Assembly: GCA_013368315.1 (NCBI GenBank)
Contig: JAACJM010000083.1
Span: forward strand, 124,001 to 188,000
DNA: 64,000 bases
Reading direction: 5' to 3'
From: Tetrapyrgos nigripes
Taxonomy: Eukaryota > Basidiomycota > Agaricomycetes > Agaricales > Campanellaceae
A program made the translations under genes and the position numbers. This document shows positions 1 through 11,984 of the stretch, in pieces (position 1 is the first letter of the stretch; the number at the start of each line of letters is the position of its first letter). The notes beneath the pieces were generated by a model. It was not told the DNA's origin. It searched no databases and was given only the letters and a program-made list of their open reading frames with translations.

Positions 1-1633
1 TCGGCCATTCCAATCTTTCCCCGGAAGTTCGATGGGTATTGCCCAGCCACCTATCCTCTGATTGATCTTGGCGAAGAAGACCTCTGGAAGGCCTTGCAGA
101 GTGCCAAGACAGTTGAAAGCGACTTGGGCCAACGGGATGACAGACTTCTTTTCTGCGGTGACTTCTGTTTCGGCTTGGAGTAAGAAGGCCTTAGCTAGTG
201 ACGAAAGGAGAGCGTTGTAGACTTCGGGAGGATGAGGGTTCGGTGGAAGAAGGATTTGGACAAGTTCTGAAGACTGGAGAATAACTCGGTAAAAAAAGCA
301 GGACAGAAAACAGAGCGTTACATACCACGCGGTTTATTGTCGCAATGTCATTGGTTACTTGCCCGACCTTGGGGGTAATCTGTCTGCGAGCAGCACCCCA
401 CATGGACTTTAACTCTTGTCTAGCTTTGACAAACTTGGTGCCTTGGGTTTTCAAGATCTGCAATAAAGAAGGTCAGAAAAACGACAGAAGCGACAACTCA
501 GACGACATTACATGAAGACTCTTCCTTGCCTCTGCCCAGTCTTCTTCAGCAGTCGTTAGTCCAACCTCTCGCCTCTGGTTTGCCTCGGCTGCCAATCTCT
601 CTGCCTTCTCTCGTGCCTCCCTCTCTCTAGTCTCCTTTTCCTCTTGTACTCTCTTTCTCTCTTCCTCTTCTTCACGCTGTTTCTTTTCCTCTTCTTCCTT
701 CTTCTTCTTCTCCTCTGCTAAGCGCTTTTCCTCCTGTTCTCTCCTCTTCCGCTCTGCTTCCTCTCTAATCCAGCGCTCCTCCTCCAGTTTCGCTCTCACT
801 TTGTCCTCGTCAAGCTTAATACCCTTTTCTATTCGCTCCCATAAGGCTTTCTCCCGTTGCTGCCACTTCTCTCGAAGCAACTTTTCGGCTTGCTGATGAT
901 TTAAGCGCATCTTTTCCAGCATCCCAGAAATTTCAAGTTGCTGCTGATCATGTAATTCTTGACGCTTCTTGAGATCTTCAGCCTGCTCAAGCGTTTGAGA
1001 TTGTCGAAGCTTGGCTTGGGAGACATTGTGTTCCTTTCGTGCTAGACGCTGTGTATCCAATGGAGCCATTAGCCATCATTCGCGTGAAGGTATTGAAGAA
1101 ACACGCACCAAGGAATCTTTCTTCATTTCGCGTTCCCAGTCTTCGTAGGGGTCATTATGCCTTAGTCGTGACCGTATAGCAGCTACGGTATCTTCGATAT
1201 AGCGTTGTTCATGAGGAGGTCGTGAAGGTAATTTGGAAGGTCGCCTTCAATGCAAGGCAAAATTATTCGCTGACAGTTGGGAGAAGAAGGAACTACTCAC
1301 GGTGCTCGTACTGGCACCTCGGACTCTGAACCATAACAGAAAGAGTCAGATGAACTCGCTTCTGAAGAGACAGAGTCTGTGTCATAGTCGGAGTCAGAGG
1401 GAGCTGATTCGTCGTATTCGTAGTCTTCTTCGTCTGAATCTTCGTTGTCTGAAGGGGAGTTGAGACCAAAGGTGGAAGCGTTCCGTCTCGTGGTATTAGG
1501 AGATTCGGCCTTTCTCTTCGATTTGGGTCTGTGCCTGGGGGACAGGTTAATTATAAGAAAGAACAAAGATGAAAATTAAGCATCACCTTCTGGTTGGAGA
1601 AGGAGAAACAGAACGAGGGGCACTGAACCTCAT
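1..1633 (-). CDS. GLE1: mRNA export factor GLE1 (C-terminus cut by window edge)
   Basis: GLE1 sits on the cytoplasmic face of the nuclear pore and, with inositol hexakisphosphate, activates the DEAD-box helicase Dbp5 to release mRNPs. The start codon is at 1631-1633, followed by a short Ser/Pro/Arg exon and an intron with donor at 1586-1585. Next come an acidic Asp/Glu/Ser segment (about 1300-1530), a long charged coiled coil rich in Glu/Lys/Arg (about 520-1069), and the beginning of the conserved helical GLE1 domain. That domain reads AEVTA-like then PLAQVAF, then GWAIPIELPGKD at the window start. Several introns interrupt it, and the 3' end lies outside. The order acidic N-terminus, coiled coil, GLE1 domain matches the family. 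It is divergently arranged with the proteasome gene PRE1. Family assignment is from recognised motifs, not a search. Confidence 0.85.
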
Positions 1634-1933
1634 GTTCAGGTCGCGGTGTTAAGAACTTGACCGTGATTGGGAAGGGGTTTTTTGAGGATTAAACACTCTG
1701 GGAGTGAGATATAGATAGTGTTTCCCCGAGTCCTCTGAACTTCGAAGATAAAAGCACGTTGTAGACACGAGTAGAGTGTGTAGGATGTCGACCCGGTCGA
1801 GAATACACAAGGCCGAAAACGTGACAACCAAGTTTGGAAATGGGCTACTAGGGTTAGGGTCATACGCGTACGCGTACATCCTTGCTTGCCTTGCTTCAGC
1901 TCATTCACAACCACCTCCTCGCCAGCGCACATT
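1634..1933. promoter_or_regulatory. shared divergent promoter region GLE1 / PRE1
   Basis: Exactly 300 bases separate the start codons of two divergently read housekeeping genes, so both promoters and 5' leaders must lie here. I see no clear TATA box, as is common for housekeeping genes. ORFs on the minus strand here show no recognisable protein. Confidence 0.6.
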
Positions 1934-2621
1934 ATGGAGACCTCCTTTGCGATCACAGGGAAAGGTTATATCATTGTAGCTGCAGATACCACTGCTGCTC
2001 GCTCAATCGTCAAAATGAAGACCGACGAGGACAAGATCAAAACGCTCAGTCCTCATTTACTTATGGCGTATTCTGGCGAGCCAGGTATGTACATCAGACT
2101 GTTGCACTCATAATATAGACAGATATATCTATTTCCAGGTGATACTATCCAATTTGCCGAGTACATCGAGCGGAACATCCGTCTGTACCAGATTCGCAAT
2201 AACTATCCTCTTCGACCTCCAGCAGCCGCGTCATGGATTCGACGATCACTTGCAGAGTCATTGCGTTCGCGCAAACCCTACGCGGTCAACCTTCTACTTG
2301 GTGGATATGATACGACTACGTACACCCCGCATCTGTACTGGGTGGACTACCTTGGAACGATGACTGAAGTACCTTTTGGTGCTCATGGTTATGGAAGTTA
2401 CTTTGCTTTGAGTTTGCTCGACAGGTGCGCTGCCAGTGTTTTCTTTTCGGTCAGTTCGTTAAACGTGCTGCAGGTATCATGACCCCGAAGCGTCGCTAGA
2501 AGAGGGCATTGTGACTCTGAAGAGATGTATTGATGAAGTTGCGAAGCGGTTGGTCGTCACACCTGGAAAATACAAAGTAAAAGTTGTGGACAAGGATGGT
2601 ATTCGGGAAATTGAATTGTAG
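1934..2621 (+). CDS. PRE1: 20S proteasome beta subunit, Pre1/PSMB2 type
   Basis: Subunit of the beta ring of the 20S proteasome core. Three exons can be placed exactly: 1934-2084, 2139-2424 and 2474-2621, with introns of 54 and 49 bases (GT-AG). The product is about 194 residues and begins METSFAITGKGYIIVAAD, the start typical of the non-catalytic Pre1/PSMB2 class. It has no propeptide and no catalytic N-terminal Thr. Downstream motifs YSGEPGD and VNLLLGGYD, then a Tyr-Trp-Val-Asp-Tyr segment and GAHGYGS, are those of the family. Length matches the usual 195-200 residues and the frame is open throughout. The gene is divergent from GLE1. Confidence 0.93.
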
Positions 2622-3426
2622 GAACATGAAGTCGACCTGTCATTTTACCAGCTGCCGTTGTATCCATATCTCCATTTCTTCTTCGTTGGCTTGCGAGGTG
2701 ATTCATGTAACAATGACATACAAAATAGATGTCCAGGATAGGGATCTGCTAGCTAGCAGCATCTTCATCCTACGTGAAATGCGAATACCGTCAGAATCCG
2801 GAAGTGATGCCAACTTGAGGCTCAGCTAGATCATGACATTTCGAGTATGATGGTGAGCAAGGCGCGGCACTCTTCATTTACAGAGCCCCTGTTATAGTTA
2901 TACTGTTCCAGCAATTCCCGTCATCCCCGACCAGCTCGCTGTTAGTGCCATCTGCTAGTAGTGGCGCTGACGACATCTATATTCCGTGGATGATAGAATC
3001 AATGCCTTTGGAATTGGAGTCGAGTCCCGTTGCGAAGCTTGCTGATCATCGTAGTGGATGGATGGACGTACATACATACAGTGATTTACCTCACCATCAC
3101 CTTGCTGTCAGCGCCCAGTCCTTTTTCTTGGCCCTCCTTATAGGCCCTTTCGGTCAATTCCTGTGGGGTGGCAGTATTGAATACAACGGACCTCGAGAAC
3201 AATGAGGAACAATGGCCGGTCATCAATTTCAAAAGAACAATGGTTTCATCCATGATCAATTGCAAGTTTCATTGTCAAGCGTATAAAAGGACCCTCATAC
3301 CTCCCTCCCCTAGTTCCGCACACGACGCCCACTTGGCACGCTCCCTCAGTCAAAAGCAGCGCTTTTTTCATTCCTTCAGCCTCCACTTTCACGACCGCCT
3401 CTCCTCTCATTAATTGACGTTACATA
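2622..3426. other. intergenic, no convincing gene
   Basis: Short ORFs here show no known domain. The stretch includes the 3' end of PRE1 and the upstream region of the lactonase gene, including a TATA-like box at 3282-3288 and C/T-rich leader sequence typical of fungal 5' UTRs. Confidence 0.5.
3282..3288 (+). promoter_or_regulatory. TATA-like box of the lactonase gene
   Basis: TATAAAA lies about 140 bases upstream of the ATG at 3427 and is followed by a pyrimidine-rich leader, a usual arrangement in fungal promoters. Confidence 0.5.
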
Positions 3427-4823
3427 ATGGTCAACTTCACCATCCTTGCTGGCGGCTTCGCAGTACCAGGCTTCATTGCCACCTACAACTTCGACTCGGA
3501 AGCAGGCTCCCTTTCTTTACTGGGCCAGAGCAGTACCGGTGACTCGCCTTCCTGGATTGCCCAACATCCACAGAACCGGAGTATTCTATAGTACGCTCCA
3601 CTCTGTCTAACGTGCTTGACAGATCACTAATAGCTCCTCACATGCAGCGCCGTCAACGAAATATCTCCAGTCGGCGACTTGCAGTCCTTCACAATTGGAG
3701 AAGACGGATCTGTTACACTGGTGGATACAGTCACGTCTGGAGGGAATGGACCGACATTTTCGGCAGTACTTTCCACTGGTGAAGTTTCTGCTATGAACGT
3801 GAGTGGCCTAGATCATATGTCTTTGCAATGTACTGACTTGAACAACTACCCTTAGTTCGGATCACCCAACTGTTCTTTTGTCGCTACTGTCGAAGGGGAC
3901 CCACTCCATTTCAGAACAGATTCTCCTGTCGTCTCATTCACCGTTCCAGAGGGTGCCACATCACATCCGCACATGTCTCTAGAACACAATGGCGAAATCT
4001 TTGTTCCTGATTTGGTATGTTTCCACCATGTCTGACTAGGCAGTCTCTAATCAAAGATACAGGGCCAGGATAAAATCTGGAGAATCGTTAGGGATGGGGA
4101 ACCCGGACATTTCAAGATCCAAGGGCAGATTGACATCGATCCTGGCACTGGGCCACGTCACATTGCCATCCAGGGTGCGTTCTCTGTTCGGTAGTGAGCA
4201 GCACTGGATCTAATTTCCTGATAATTCTTTAGACAACATTTTATTCACCCTCCACGAAACCGCATCAACATTGACCGCCCAACACATCCCGAAGCACCAA
4301 ACGGAACCACCCTCCCCCTTCTCGCCAATGTCTCCATCATCCCCGAAAACGCTCTCCCAGGCACTCAGTTTGCCGCAGCAGAAATCCTCATTTCCACACC
4401 TACCGACAAGTTCCCTAATCCTCTTATATACGTCAGCAACCGAAACATTTCACCCAATGTCACTGACCCCAACGGTGATACCATTGCTATCTTTGAGTTT
4501 ATCAACGGAACCGACTCAAACAACAACACCGCCGTCAGCACGTCTTCACAATGCAGCCGCAAACGCATGGTGAAACGTGCCCAGAGGTTGTTCCGTCGTG
4601 AAGGTGAAGCTCTGAAATTACTTGCTCAAGTACCGACGGGTCTTCAGCAAATTCGCAGCATGGCTTTGGGACGTGTAGACGATGGGGGGATGAGTTTATT
4701 ATTGCTGGTGCTAACACCCAGGGTGGTGTGGCTGTCCTCCAACGAGTGGACGGTGGAAGAAATCTGACGCTGGTGACAAGGAATGAAGAGATTGCGAACA
4801 GGACGAGTTTCGTGTTCATTTAA
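3427..4823 (+). pseudogene. 7-bladed beta-propeller lactonase (6-phosphogluconolactonase / carboxymuconate cyclase superfamily), two frameshifts
   Basis: The product starts MVNFTILAGGFAVPGFIATY and shows superfamily motifs: HPQNRSILYAVNE, ATSHPHMSLEHNG, PDLGQDKIWR, GPRHIAIQDNILFTLHE, SNRN, GRVDDGG and a C-terminal FVFI-stop. Introns near 3592, 3799, 4017 and 4177 keep the frame. Two breaks of minus one base are visible. One is at the CCC run near 4288, where the frame that reads LTLHE-type sequence passes into the frame reading EAPNGTTLPLLANVS. The other is at the six-G run near 4682, before DEFIIAGANTQGG. All blades are otherwise recognisable. The breaks lie in homopolymer runs, so either recent inactivation or base-calling error would explain them. 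Family members hydrolyse or cyclise lactones; the substrate here is unknown. A paralogue lies at 20636. Confidence 0.7.
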
Positions 4824-5239
4824 GTTGGAATCCAAACCCAGTTAGTCTTTGTTGTATTCTCAGTATTGTATAATATCTGTGGTAATAGGGAAAGCTGGGC
4901 TTGCATGTATCTACCATTGGACTATGTATTATTATTTGCTGTCTGTGACTGTTGACATTTCTGAGTGTGTTATCGACGTTAGCGGAAAAATGGAGGTCGA
5001 CGCGTTGTCAGTCGATCACGCGTCTCAGTTTGACTTTTATGGCCAGACCTCCTCAGACCTCTTCACTCATCAACCTCCAACGACGAGAATAGATATCTTG
5101 ATTATGGTGTCGAGGTGTAGGCGCCGTTCTCTGGAATTCTCATTGAAGAGATTAGTGCTAGAAAGCGGCTCAGGCCTAGGTGCGTATACACTCTCATTGC
5201 TGCTTCATATTTCCCGACTGGCGAATCTTTCTCTCCACA
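4824..5239. other. intergenic, no gene seen
   Basis: An open frame runs through part of this stretch, but it shows no domain and simply leads into the F-box relic. It probably holds the lactonase 3' end and an old promoter. Confidence 0.4.
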
Positions 5240-6818
5240 GTCAGGATGTCCAACAGGCTAAAGCGTGCTTTATGAACAAAATCTTGTCGTCACTGCCCCA
5301 GACGATTTATCGGAGGAAACCAAAACGTACTACATATCCAAGCTTCCCCGAGAACTGCTGTTCGCCAACGCCAACAGAGAACCTTTGCGTTTCTGCAGTC
5401 GATCTTCACCTTCCTCTCACTCTGAGTCACGTCTGTGTAGAGTGGAGAAATGTCTCCCTCTCTAGGCTGGCTTTGTGATCTTTCATCGTCCGTTCATTCT
5501 TCACCGAGGGGAGCGGCTGCGCGGGGGGAGAAATTGCGGAATCCACTGTTTCCCGTGCTGCTCAGCTCGTTAAACACTATCTTACGAATTAATGAAATCA
5601 TCCTCTCAATATCGTGCTCCAATACCCGCTACCCTACCCAGACGACGAATATTTTGCAAAGGTTATGAGATCAGACCCCTCAAAGCTCATGCCCTATAAC
5701 AAAGAGAAGGGTTCTTCCTTCTACCAGACCCTTGGTCTACCTTTGGACATTCTCTTCTTTGTGAAGCATCCCGCTGGAAAGGCATCCGACTCTACATGGG
5801 CTCATTCCTCATGGAATGCCTTATCTCTCGGGTTAAACCCCGAGATTGTAGTCAAATCTACCTCTCGCCTCGCATCCGTCTCAACCCCCAGCTTGCAGCG
5901 TTAGCCTGGAATACCACCAAACAAGAAGGCTGTGAAAGCTCAGAGTACAGAAGGACCTGGCATGTGGGGTAGTAATTCAGTGGCTCGGTTTCTTCCACAT
6001 ATCTCGCTTCCCAACCTTAATCACTTCAGTCTTGCCGGCGACCAAGGCAGCTCTTCTTCCTTTCCCTTCACCACCTTCACGGAATTCCTCTCCAACCGTC
6101 CCTTGTCCCATTCCTCCATCACACAGCTGGAACTACTTCGGTGGAGTATAAAGTCCAGCTATCTCATCTCGATCCTCACCCTACTTCCACACCTCACTTC
6201 CCTAATGATTGTCGAAGACCTGGTTGATGCTACTCCTGCTCCACATCGCGAAACAGTTACTCGTCGACCCCATGCCCTACACCAACAAAGGCGAATACTT
6301 TACTTTCTGAAGTGTTTTTGGCGGCGCTGGAAGTTGGAGGTGACAGTAAGGCATCAACATCTCCCGACTCGGAGCCGTCGTCCAAGAAGGACGGAAAGAA
6401 GGATACAGATGCACACACACACACTGTCTCCTTCCCCGCCTCAAGACCCTTGAACTCTGTTTTACTTCTTCATCTGATGTCAAGTCTATCGTTCGGATTG
6501 CGGAGTCGAGAAAAACGCTGACTCCAGCTAATGGAAGCATGGCGTCTCTGGAGAAGTTTTGTGTTGGATGTGTACATACAGGGTTTGATAGCAGACGAAG
6601 AAAAGACTGCGCTCTTATCCTTGACCGGAAATGGGTTGACACTTGACAGTGTACCTAGAGGAAATCGACCTGCCCAGGCTGCCCTAGAGCTGGCCTTAGT
6701 TTGGGCGACCATTTCTACGCATCGTGTTTCACCTTCCCATGCTCCATATTGTCCAACTTTTTGTCGCCGGTACCCTTGTAATACCGGAACCCTTGTCAAT
6801 TACACACCCTGCATTTGA
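5240..6818 (+). pseudogene. decayed F-box / LRR-type protein gene
   Basis: Fragments in three frames read in order like an agaric F-box protein. An F-box-like start (YISKLPRELLF, then LSHVCVEWRNVSLS) spans about 5310-5470. It is followed by FYQTLGLPLDILFFVKHPAGK (5725-5780), a segment continuing in another frame, and a leucine-rich part at about 5980-6225 with FLPHISLPNLNHFSL and LLPHLTSL. At least three frame changes and several stops separate the pieces, and introns cannot explain all of them. F-box proteins recruit substrates to SCF ubiquitin ligases; no target can be inferred. The family call rests on the F-box-like pattern and is moderate; the broken state is clear. Confidence 0.5.
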
Positions 6819-6958
6819 AGACAAGTCTAGAATTGTGGCGTAGAATAAGACATTAATCATAACCAAGTACAGTTTACGGACACGGTCGATGCTGCCCAGT
6901 CCATCCCGAATAATGATACAAAACGTTATGTATGAGCAGAAATGTGATTGAAAACAGA

Positions 6959-7874
6959 TCAGTCCAGATTTTCATTCTTCTTTCGCAACTCCACCAACAT
7001 CTCAATACTGATCAACTTTAGCCCCCATTTGTCTGCAAACCGCCTACACTGGTCACGACGCATCATGCTTCCTTGCATGTCTTCATCCAAATCGTTCACC
7101 AGCTCGCAAAGGACAGCTGTTTCGGGGAGTCCTGTGAGCCTGGAAAGATCGACACCAGCTTCGGTGTGCCCTCGTCGGGTGAGAACTCCTCCTGGACGTG
7201 CACGGAGAGGCATGAGATGGCCTGGACGAGTGAAGTCGGTCGGTATGGAATTCGGGGATGAGAGTGCGAGAGCGGTCAGAGACCTATCATGAGCAGAAAT
7301 TCCAGTCGTCGTTCCTGTAAGATAAAACAAAGCGAGCACGTTAACATGTTAAAGATCCGGAGATACTTTGAAACCAACACGCACCGTGTTTGAAATCCAC
7401 TGAAACAGTGTATGCAGTCCGGTGACGATCTTGGTTTTCTTCGGGTACCATCATAGGAAGTTCCAGCTGTGCGAGACGTTCTCCAGGAAGAGATATGCAG
7501 ATGAAGCCACTGCGTAGGTGCGTAAATGTAGGACTGAGCGCGCCATCAGCTTCAGAGAGCACATACCTTGTGTGTCTGATCATCCAAGCCATCTTCTCCG
7601 TGGTACAATGACACCCGGCAATGATCAAATCTCCTTCATTCTCGCGACTCTCATCATCCATGACTACCAAGAATTCTCCATTTTTGTACGCTTGCAGTGC
7701 ATCTTCTATAGGATCGAAAGAGAACTCGGTCCGAACCACTGGAGAAAGGTCGAGTTGCGGCCGGTCGGCAGTTTTTCGCTTCTTTTGAAAGTCAAGGAGA
7801 GTTTTGACTTCGGGAATAGTTGCAGGACTTGGACCGCCGTTAATATGGGGCATTTTGGAGGCAGTAGAAGACAA
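6959..7874 (-). CDS. RIB3: 3,4-dihydroxy-2-butanone 4-phosphate synthase
   Basis: Converts ribulose 5-phosphate to formate and 3,4-dihydroxy-2-butanone 4-phosphate, the four-carbon unit of riboflavin. Three exons are 7874-7567, 7509-7385 and 7314-6959, giving 262 residues, slightly longer than the roughly 210 of many fungal enzymes because of an N-terminal extension. Signature sequence is intact: [20 protein letters not shown] (acidic Mg-binding and catalytic loop), [26 protein letters not shown] across the second junction, RPGHLMPL and [11 protein letters not shown]. Both introns restore the frame exactly. An alternative start lies at internal Met 8. No FMN riboswitch is expected or seen. 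The gene looks functional. Confidence 0.93.
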
Positions 7875-8349
7875 AAGAGCCTTTTAAGTCCTAAGTGAGA
7901 GGAATGAATGATCAACAGTCAGCGGACAGAGCGGAAGGAAGGAAAAATGCGTACCCTGACTAAGCTCCTCATGACATTTTTGAAATGTCGCGACCGTGAC
8001 TCATCTACAAACGACTAATACGTCTCCTGGTTTGTAACGAGCTCGGCTAATATTTCTTGAGGGCGCTTTGCAAGCTGTTTCTAATCTTCGGTGAACGTGG
8101 AGGAGAAGGATAAGTCATCAGCGGTCTTGTCCAGGTGTTCTCAAACGTAATGTTTGTTGCAGTCGAAAGTCGCGCGTTCGCCAGCTCCTTGTGGCTCTGC
8201 GTTCAAAGAGCTGTTGCAGTAACTTGGCATTTGGCATCACGTTGATATGATATAAGTAGGTGGATTTCTTTCTCTTTTTGGCCAGGCTGATGAACTATGG
8301 TTTCGGTTTACAGGAGGAGGAAGAAGGACCAAGGGTACTAAAGTGGTGT

Positions 8350-8490
8350 AATTCATTTGATTTATACAAGAATTTTCTCGAGAATCTGTCTCTGCAAATG
8401 TCATATCATCATCATCTTGTATGTCTTCTCCGTTTCTGATTTTTTATGCAAATTGAGCAACAGCAACTTCATCTGGCAGTGCTCTAAAGC
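8350..8490 (+). repeat. dispersed repeat B, copy 1
   Basis: Contains the stretch TCTGTCTCTGCAAATGTCAT followed by ATCATCATC, then TCTTCTCCGTTT and ATTTTTTATGCAAATTGAGC. The same order recurs at 12187-12310 with a few substitutions and small gaps, same orientation. The copies lie on either side of the MLKL-like gene at 8692-11787. Confidence 0.7.
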
Positions 8491-8647
8491 ACTGGCTTGT
8501 CAACTTCGTAACTGTCAACTCACTGATCCTGATCCTTAAAGATATTATCGACAGGCTTCTGTGAAGTTGGCCGACGATTGGCCGTCATTGTGAACCCACG
8601 CGATCCGACGGTCGATTAAACCGGATAACTCTTTTCTTTTGGGGCCT

Positions 8648-8656
8648 TTATATACC
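8648..8656 (+). promoter_or_regulatory. TATA box of MLKL-like gene 1
   Basis: TTATATACC about 40 bases before the ATG at 8692 and the only strong TATA-like element near it. Confidence 0.45.
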
Positions 8657-8691
8657 TTTGCTGTTATTTTTGGCACCGGGGAGATTCCAGG

Positions 8692-11600
8692 ATGTGTCCA
8701 CGCCATCTTCAAATGCCCTCAGCTTCAGCAACCCTCGTTGTCTCGACCCAGATTGCTGAAGCCCTTCGAGTGGCCGCCAGTGTATCGCCATTTCCTTGGT
8801 TGAGCCTATTTGCGGGTGCCATTCTATCTTTTTTGGAGGTCATCGAGGTACGTCGATCTCGAGATGATGGACTAATTTTGTCACAGTTAATTTTGGTCCC
8901 TCAGAAAATCAACGAAAATAGAGCTGCACTCCGAGCATTGCGACAAGAGTGCCTTGACTTCTTCTTTACTGTCCATGAAGTCTTCAAGAGATGTGACGCT
9001 ACGCCGAAGTCTGAAGCTGCGCTGCAATTTGAACGTGCATGTACGCTGCTTACCTGGTATGTGTTCATTCTGTCTCATCTTCCTCAGTCTCTTACCCTCT
9101 AGAAGTGATTTGCAGCTCCTTTTGAAAGAACTTTGTCATTCAAAAGCCAACAAGCGGGGATGGCTGAAGCAACTAGTGCAGTCGAAGAAGATTTCTTCTA
9201 AAGTGGCTGAGTACCGACGGCGTCTGACTCAGATTAAAGAGAAACTCCTGGTGAGTTCTCAGCAGCTTTTCAGACAGATTTTTCCGCGACACTGACAATG
9301 GAGTATCAGGTTAGCTGTGTGCTGAGCTCAGGCATGTCGATATTCGCTGTTGAAAATCAGTTAAATACGTCCAATTGCGCAACACCAAATATCGGAAAGG
9401 TGGGTTCACCGTTTGCGCATAATAATCCATCGTACGGCCTGTAACTCATTAAATCTTCTTCTCAGTTATCTGACTATCGCCGACTCAAGCGCAGCGACTT
9501 GGAGCTTGTGGGAAGTCAAGTGTACATGCCCTCATGTAGAGGCCACGGCAACTTCATCGCCTTCCATGTCGTCCGCTTACCAAGTGAAGGCGCAATGAAG
9601 ACTGCTCGGTTGTATCAAGGGAAATCAGTCGACGAGGCAAGTTGACTTGTTCTGTTCAATGGTGATGGACACTCGCTAAAACGGTGTATATGGCTGTAGA
9701 GATTCGAGGCAGATTTGGACTTCTATTCCAGGTTATGGTGGGATTCCCAAGCTTGAGAAGGATGTGGATACATACTCACGCGTGCCGTCATTCATGGGTT
9801 ACAGGCATCCCAATCTAGCCCAGCTTTTTGGTGTAGTGGAGTCTCAGAAGGCTATTATCTTAAGCGCCAGTGGTACGTGTCGGTTGGTACCTTACTACTT
9901 GTAACGGCAACCTCAACAGCAATCCTCCTTCCGGTATAGATTCAATGGTCACCCTCGAGGAAACTGTCGGTACCTTATCAGCAGGAGGACAGAGATTATT
10001 CTTCAAAATGCAGTTTGTACGGCTCAAGGACCCTATGACTTGAAGATTTCCAGCTGATCCATGCTTCGCAGAAACAAGACCGTCACTTTACCATGCAGTA
10101 TCTGGCGTCTAATAGGTGTCAGTCGGTATGTTGACTCAAATGGTACGCTGTCCGTTAAATGCTAACCTTTACCAGTACTTCAGCAGACACACTCTCATTG
10201 ATCTGCGAACTTCTCGATTCTGCCTTACCGAATTCCAAGCATCTGTGGGTCATTTTATCATTCGCGTTTTGGCTCAACTCGAATATTATATGTATCGCAT
10301 TACAGGATCCTCCAGATAGGTTATATCCCATCGACTTCCGCAACCTGCATCGCCTGGAATCCCAGGAATGGTACGACGACGATTTTGAGTATCTCCTTGC
10401 ACCACACCCGAAACCGTCAGAGCTCTCGACCCTAGTCAACAAGAATTCCTCCATTCTGCTGTCCAGCTATAATCATCTCCAGATATCGTCAGTCATTTCA
10501 AAGTCAAGTCTCCGCATTCTTCTTTCATTCATCACGTCCCTTCGTCGAGCCAAAACCACTCGCGTACTACGCTGTGCTCCTCTTTACGCGCATGCAAGGG
10601 AAACTCTTCTTCCTCTTGTGTCTCACGGCGAGTTGTACGATGAGTCGGCCTTTGAGGTCGCACAAGGGTATCGTACAGTTCAGACCAGCGAGGCTGTTGA
10701 TCTACCGTTGCCTCATCCTATCGCAATTATAGACATAGACGACGATACAATACATGCACGCAAAAGCCATCCAATACCGATGTCGTGGTGCTGGAAATCT
10801 TACTACTCTACCGTGTCCTTCGGCCACTGGGCAAGTGACTGTAACTGGACCAGGTGTGCCTAATTATACCTCTGACCTCATTTAAGCGCCGGCTAATCAT
10901 GATGCGCACTGTGCACTGATTTAGGTTCCCAATTGTCTCGCCATTGGAAGATCTCCTCGATATAATCCTCTTTCCTATAGACTTTAGGAACTCGGAACAT
11001 CCGCTTGACGTTTGGTTATCGCAAGCACATCGTGTTTCTGCTCAACTAGGGTATGAACCTCATCAGGTTCTCTTGCGTGAGTGGTGACTCTCATCTCTTG
11101 CTGTATGGCTGCGGCAGCTAATGATACTACAAATGCGTAGCCGAATTGAAGTATCTCCGTCTCACTTTTGACGAAGCTCCGAAGCGAGGAGCCGGGGGCG
11201 ACGTTTGGAGAAGCAATCGCTTTGAAGAATGCACCCTTTCTGGGACGTTTATGGTCTTTGATCCTGACGATGAACAGACACTCGACGCTGAGGAGTTTCC
11301 GGCTGAGGTATATCTGTTTCTCGAAGCTGGTGTACTCGAACCTTCATTTCAACAAGGATTTCGTCGCGCACTTGGTGATCGGCTCGCACTCGGAAGCATG
11401 TTCTGGTCTTCTAATATCGAGGGGATAGCTCCATGGAGCGAGGACAAATTGAGGGATTATCTAGAATCTTTTGGGCTTTCTTTAGATTCTCTGAGATTGG
11501 AGGTAGTATACGATTTCGGTGGTTGGGGCAAGTATTATTTCGATGCGATTTCCCAGGTTTATGATGGCTATGGGATTCATCCATATAGCACTGAACCTGC

Positions 11601-11787
11601 TGAGTATTTTGCACTACATCACCAAAACGTCCTCAACGATATACCTTGGTATAACAGTTGTACGGGGCGTGACCACAGCCCACAATACGCTATCACGTCC
11701 TTGTCACGGCTACATAACCATCCTGGCATTGCTATGGGCTGTGGTCATGCCCTACCCACCTTTATCTCGTTGAGGACTTTTTGGTGA
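8692..11787 (+). CDS. MLKL-type N-terminal helical domain protein with kinase-like segment (gene 1)
   Basis: The start is the first ATG after a TATA box. Exon 1 encodes a hydrophobic helix segment (PFPWLSLFAGAILSFLEVIE). The next exons give helical stretches rich in Leu, Lys and Arg, ending RRRLTQIKEKLL. This pattern is that of the MLKL N-terminal four-helix domain common in agarics. It is followed by a divergent kinase-like piece: a Tyr-rich strand, FEADLDFYSR, then RHPNLAQLFGVVESQKAIIL. No catalytic HRD or DFG motif is evident. The remainder (10159-11787) is a large unassigned region, DDDFEYLLAPHP to EVYLFLEAGVLEPSF. About ten introns join in frame, including one with a GC donor (GAG|GCAAGT near 9636), so the gene can be intact. 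The last exon is uncertain. Membrane-permeabilising cell-death activity is known for MLKL relatives; here it is inference. Confidence 0.6.
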
Positions 11788-11984
11788 TGTAACAGAGTTG
11801 GCCGCACACTGTACATAACTTGTTCACTAATGACCAGCAAATACCCATTACAAAGATCGCAGTGTTCAATAAAGGAGGAAGAGCAGTGGAATTTTAGTAG
11901 TAAAACTATTAAGCTACATTAATTAGACAAGAATCAAATGGTAGCCTAAGGTACATACGATTGGTGATTTGGAACGAACGGAAA

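Larger units (their letters stand above)
7875..8691. other. intergenic with a dispersed repeat and a core promoter
   Basis: No coding sequence is recognised. About 8350-8490 is a copy of a repeat found again at 12187-12310. A TATATA motif at 8648-8656 lies 36-44 bases upstream of the start codon of the next gene. Confidence 0.5.

Noticed and set aside
473..1069. Highly charged 198-residue frame as a stand-alone coiled-coil protein
   Set aside because: Flanking exons on the same strand carry the acidic N-region and the GLE1 domain, so it is the coiled-coil part of GLE1.
1636..1956. Minus-strand ORFs overlapping the GLE1/PRE1 promoter
   Set aside because: They overlap the well-supported PRE1 start and a promoter, have no domain and are chance frames.
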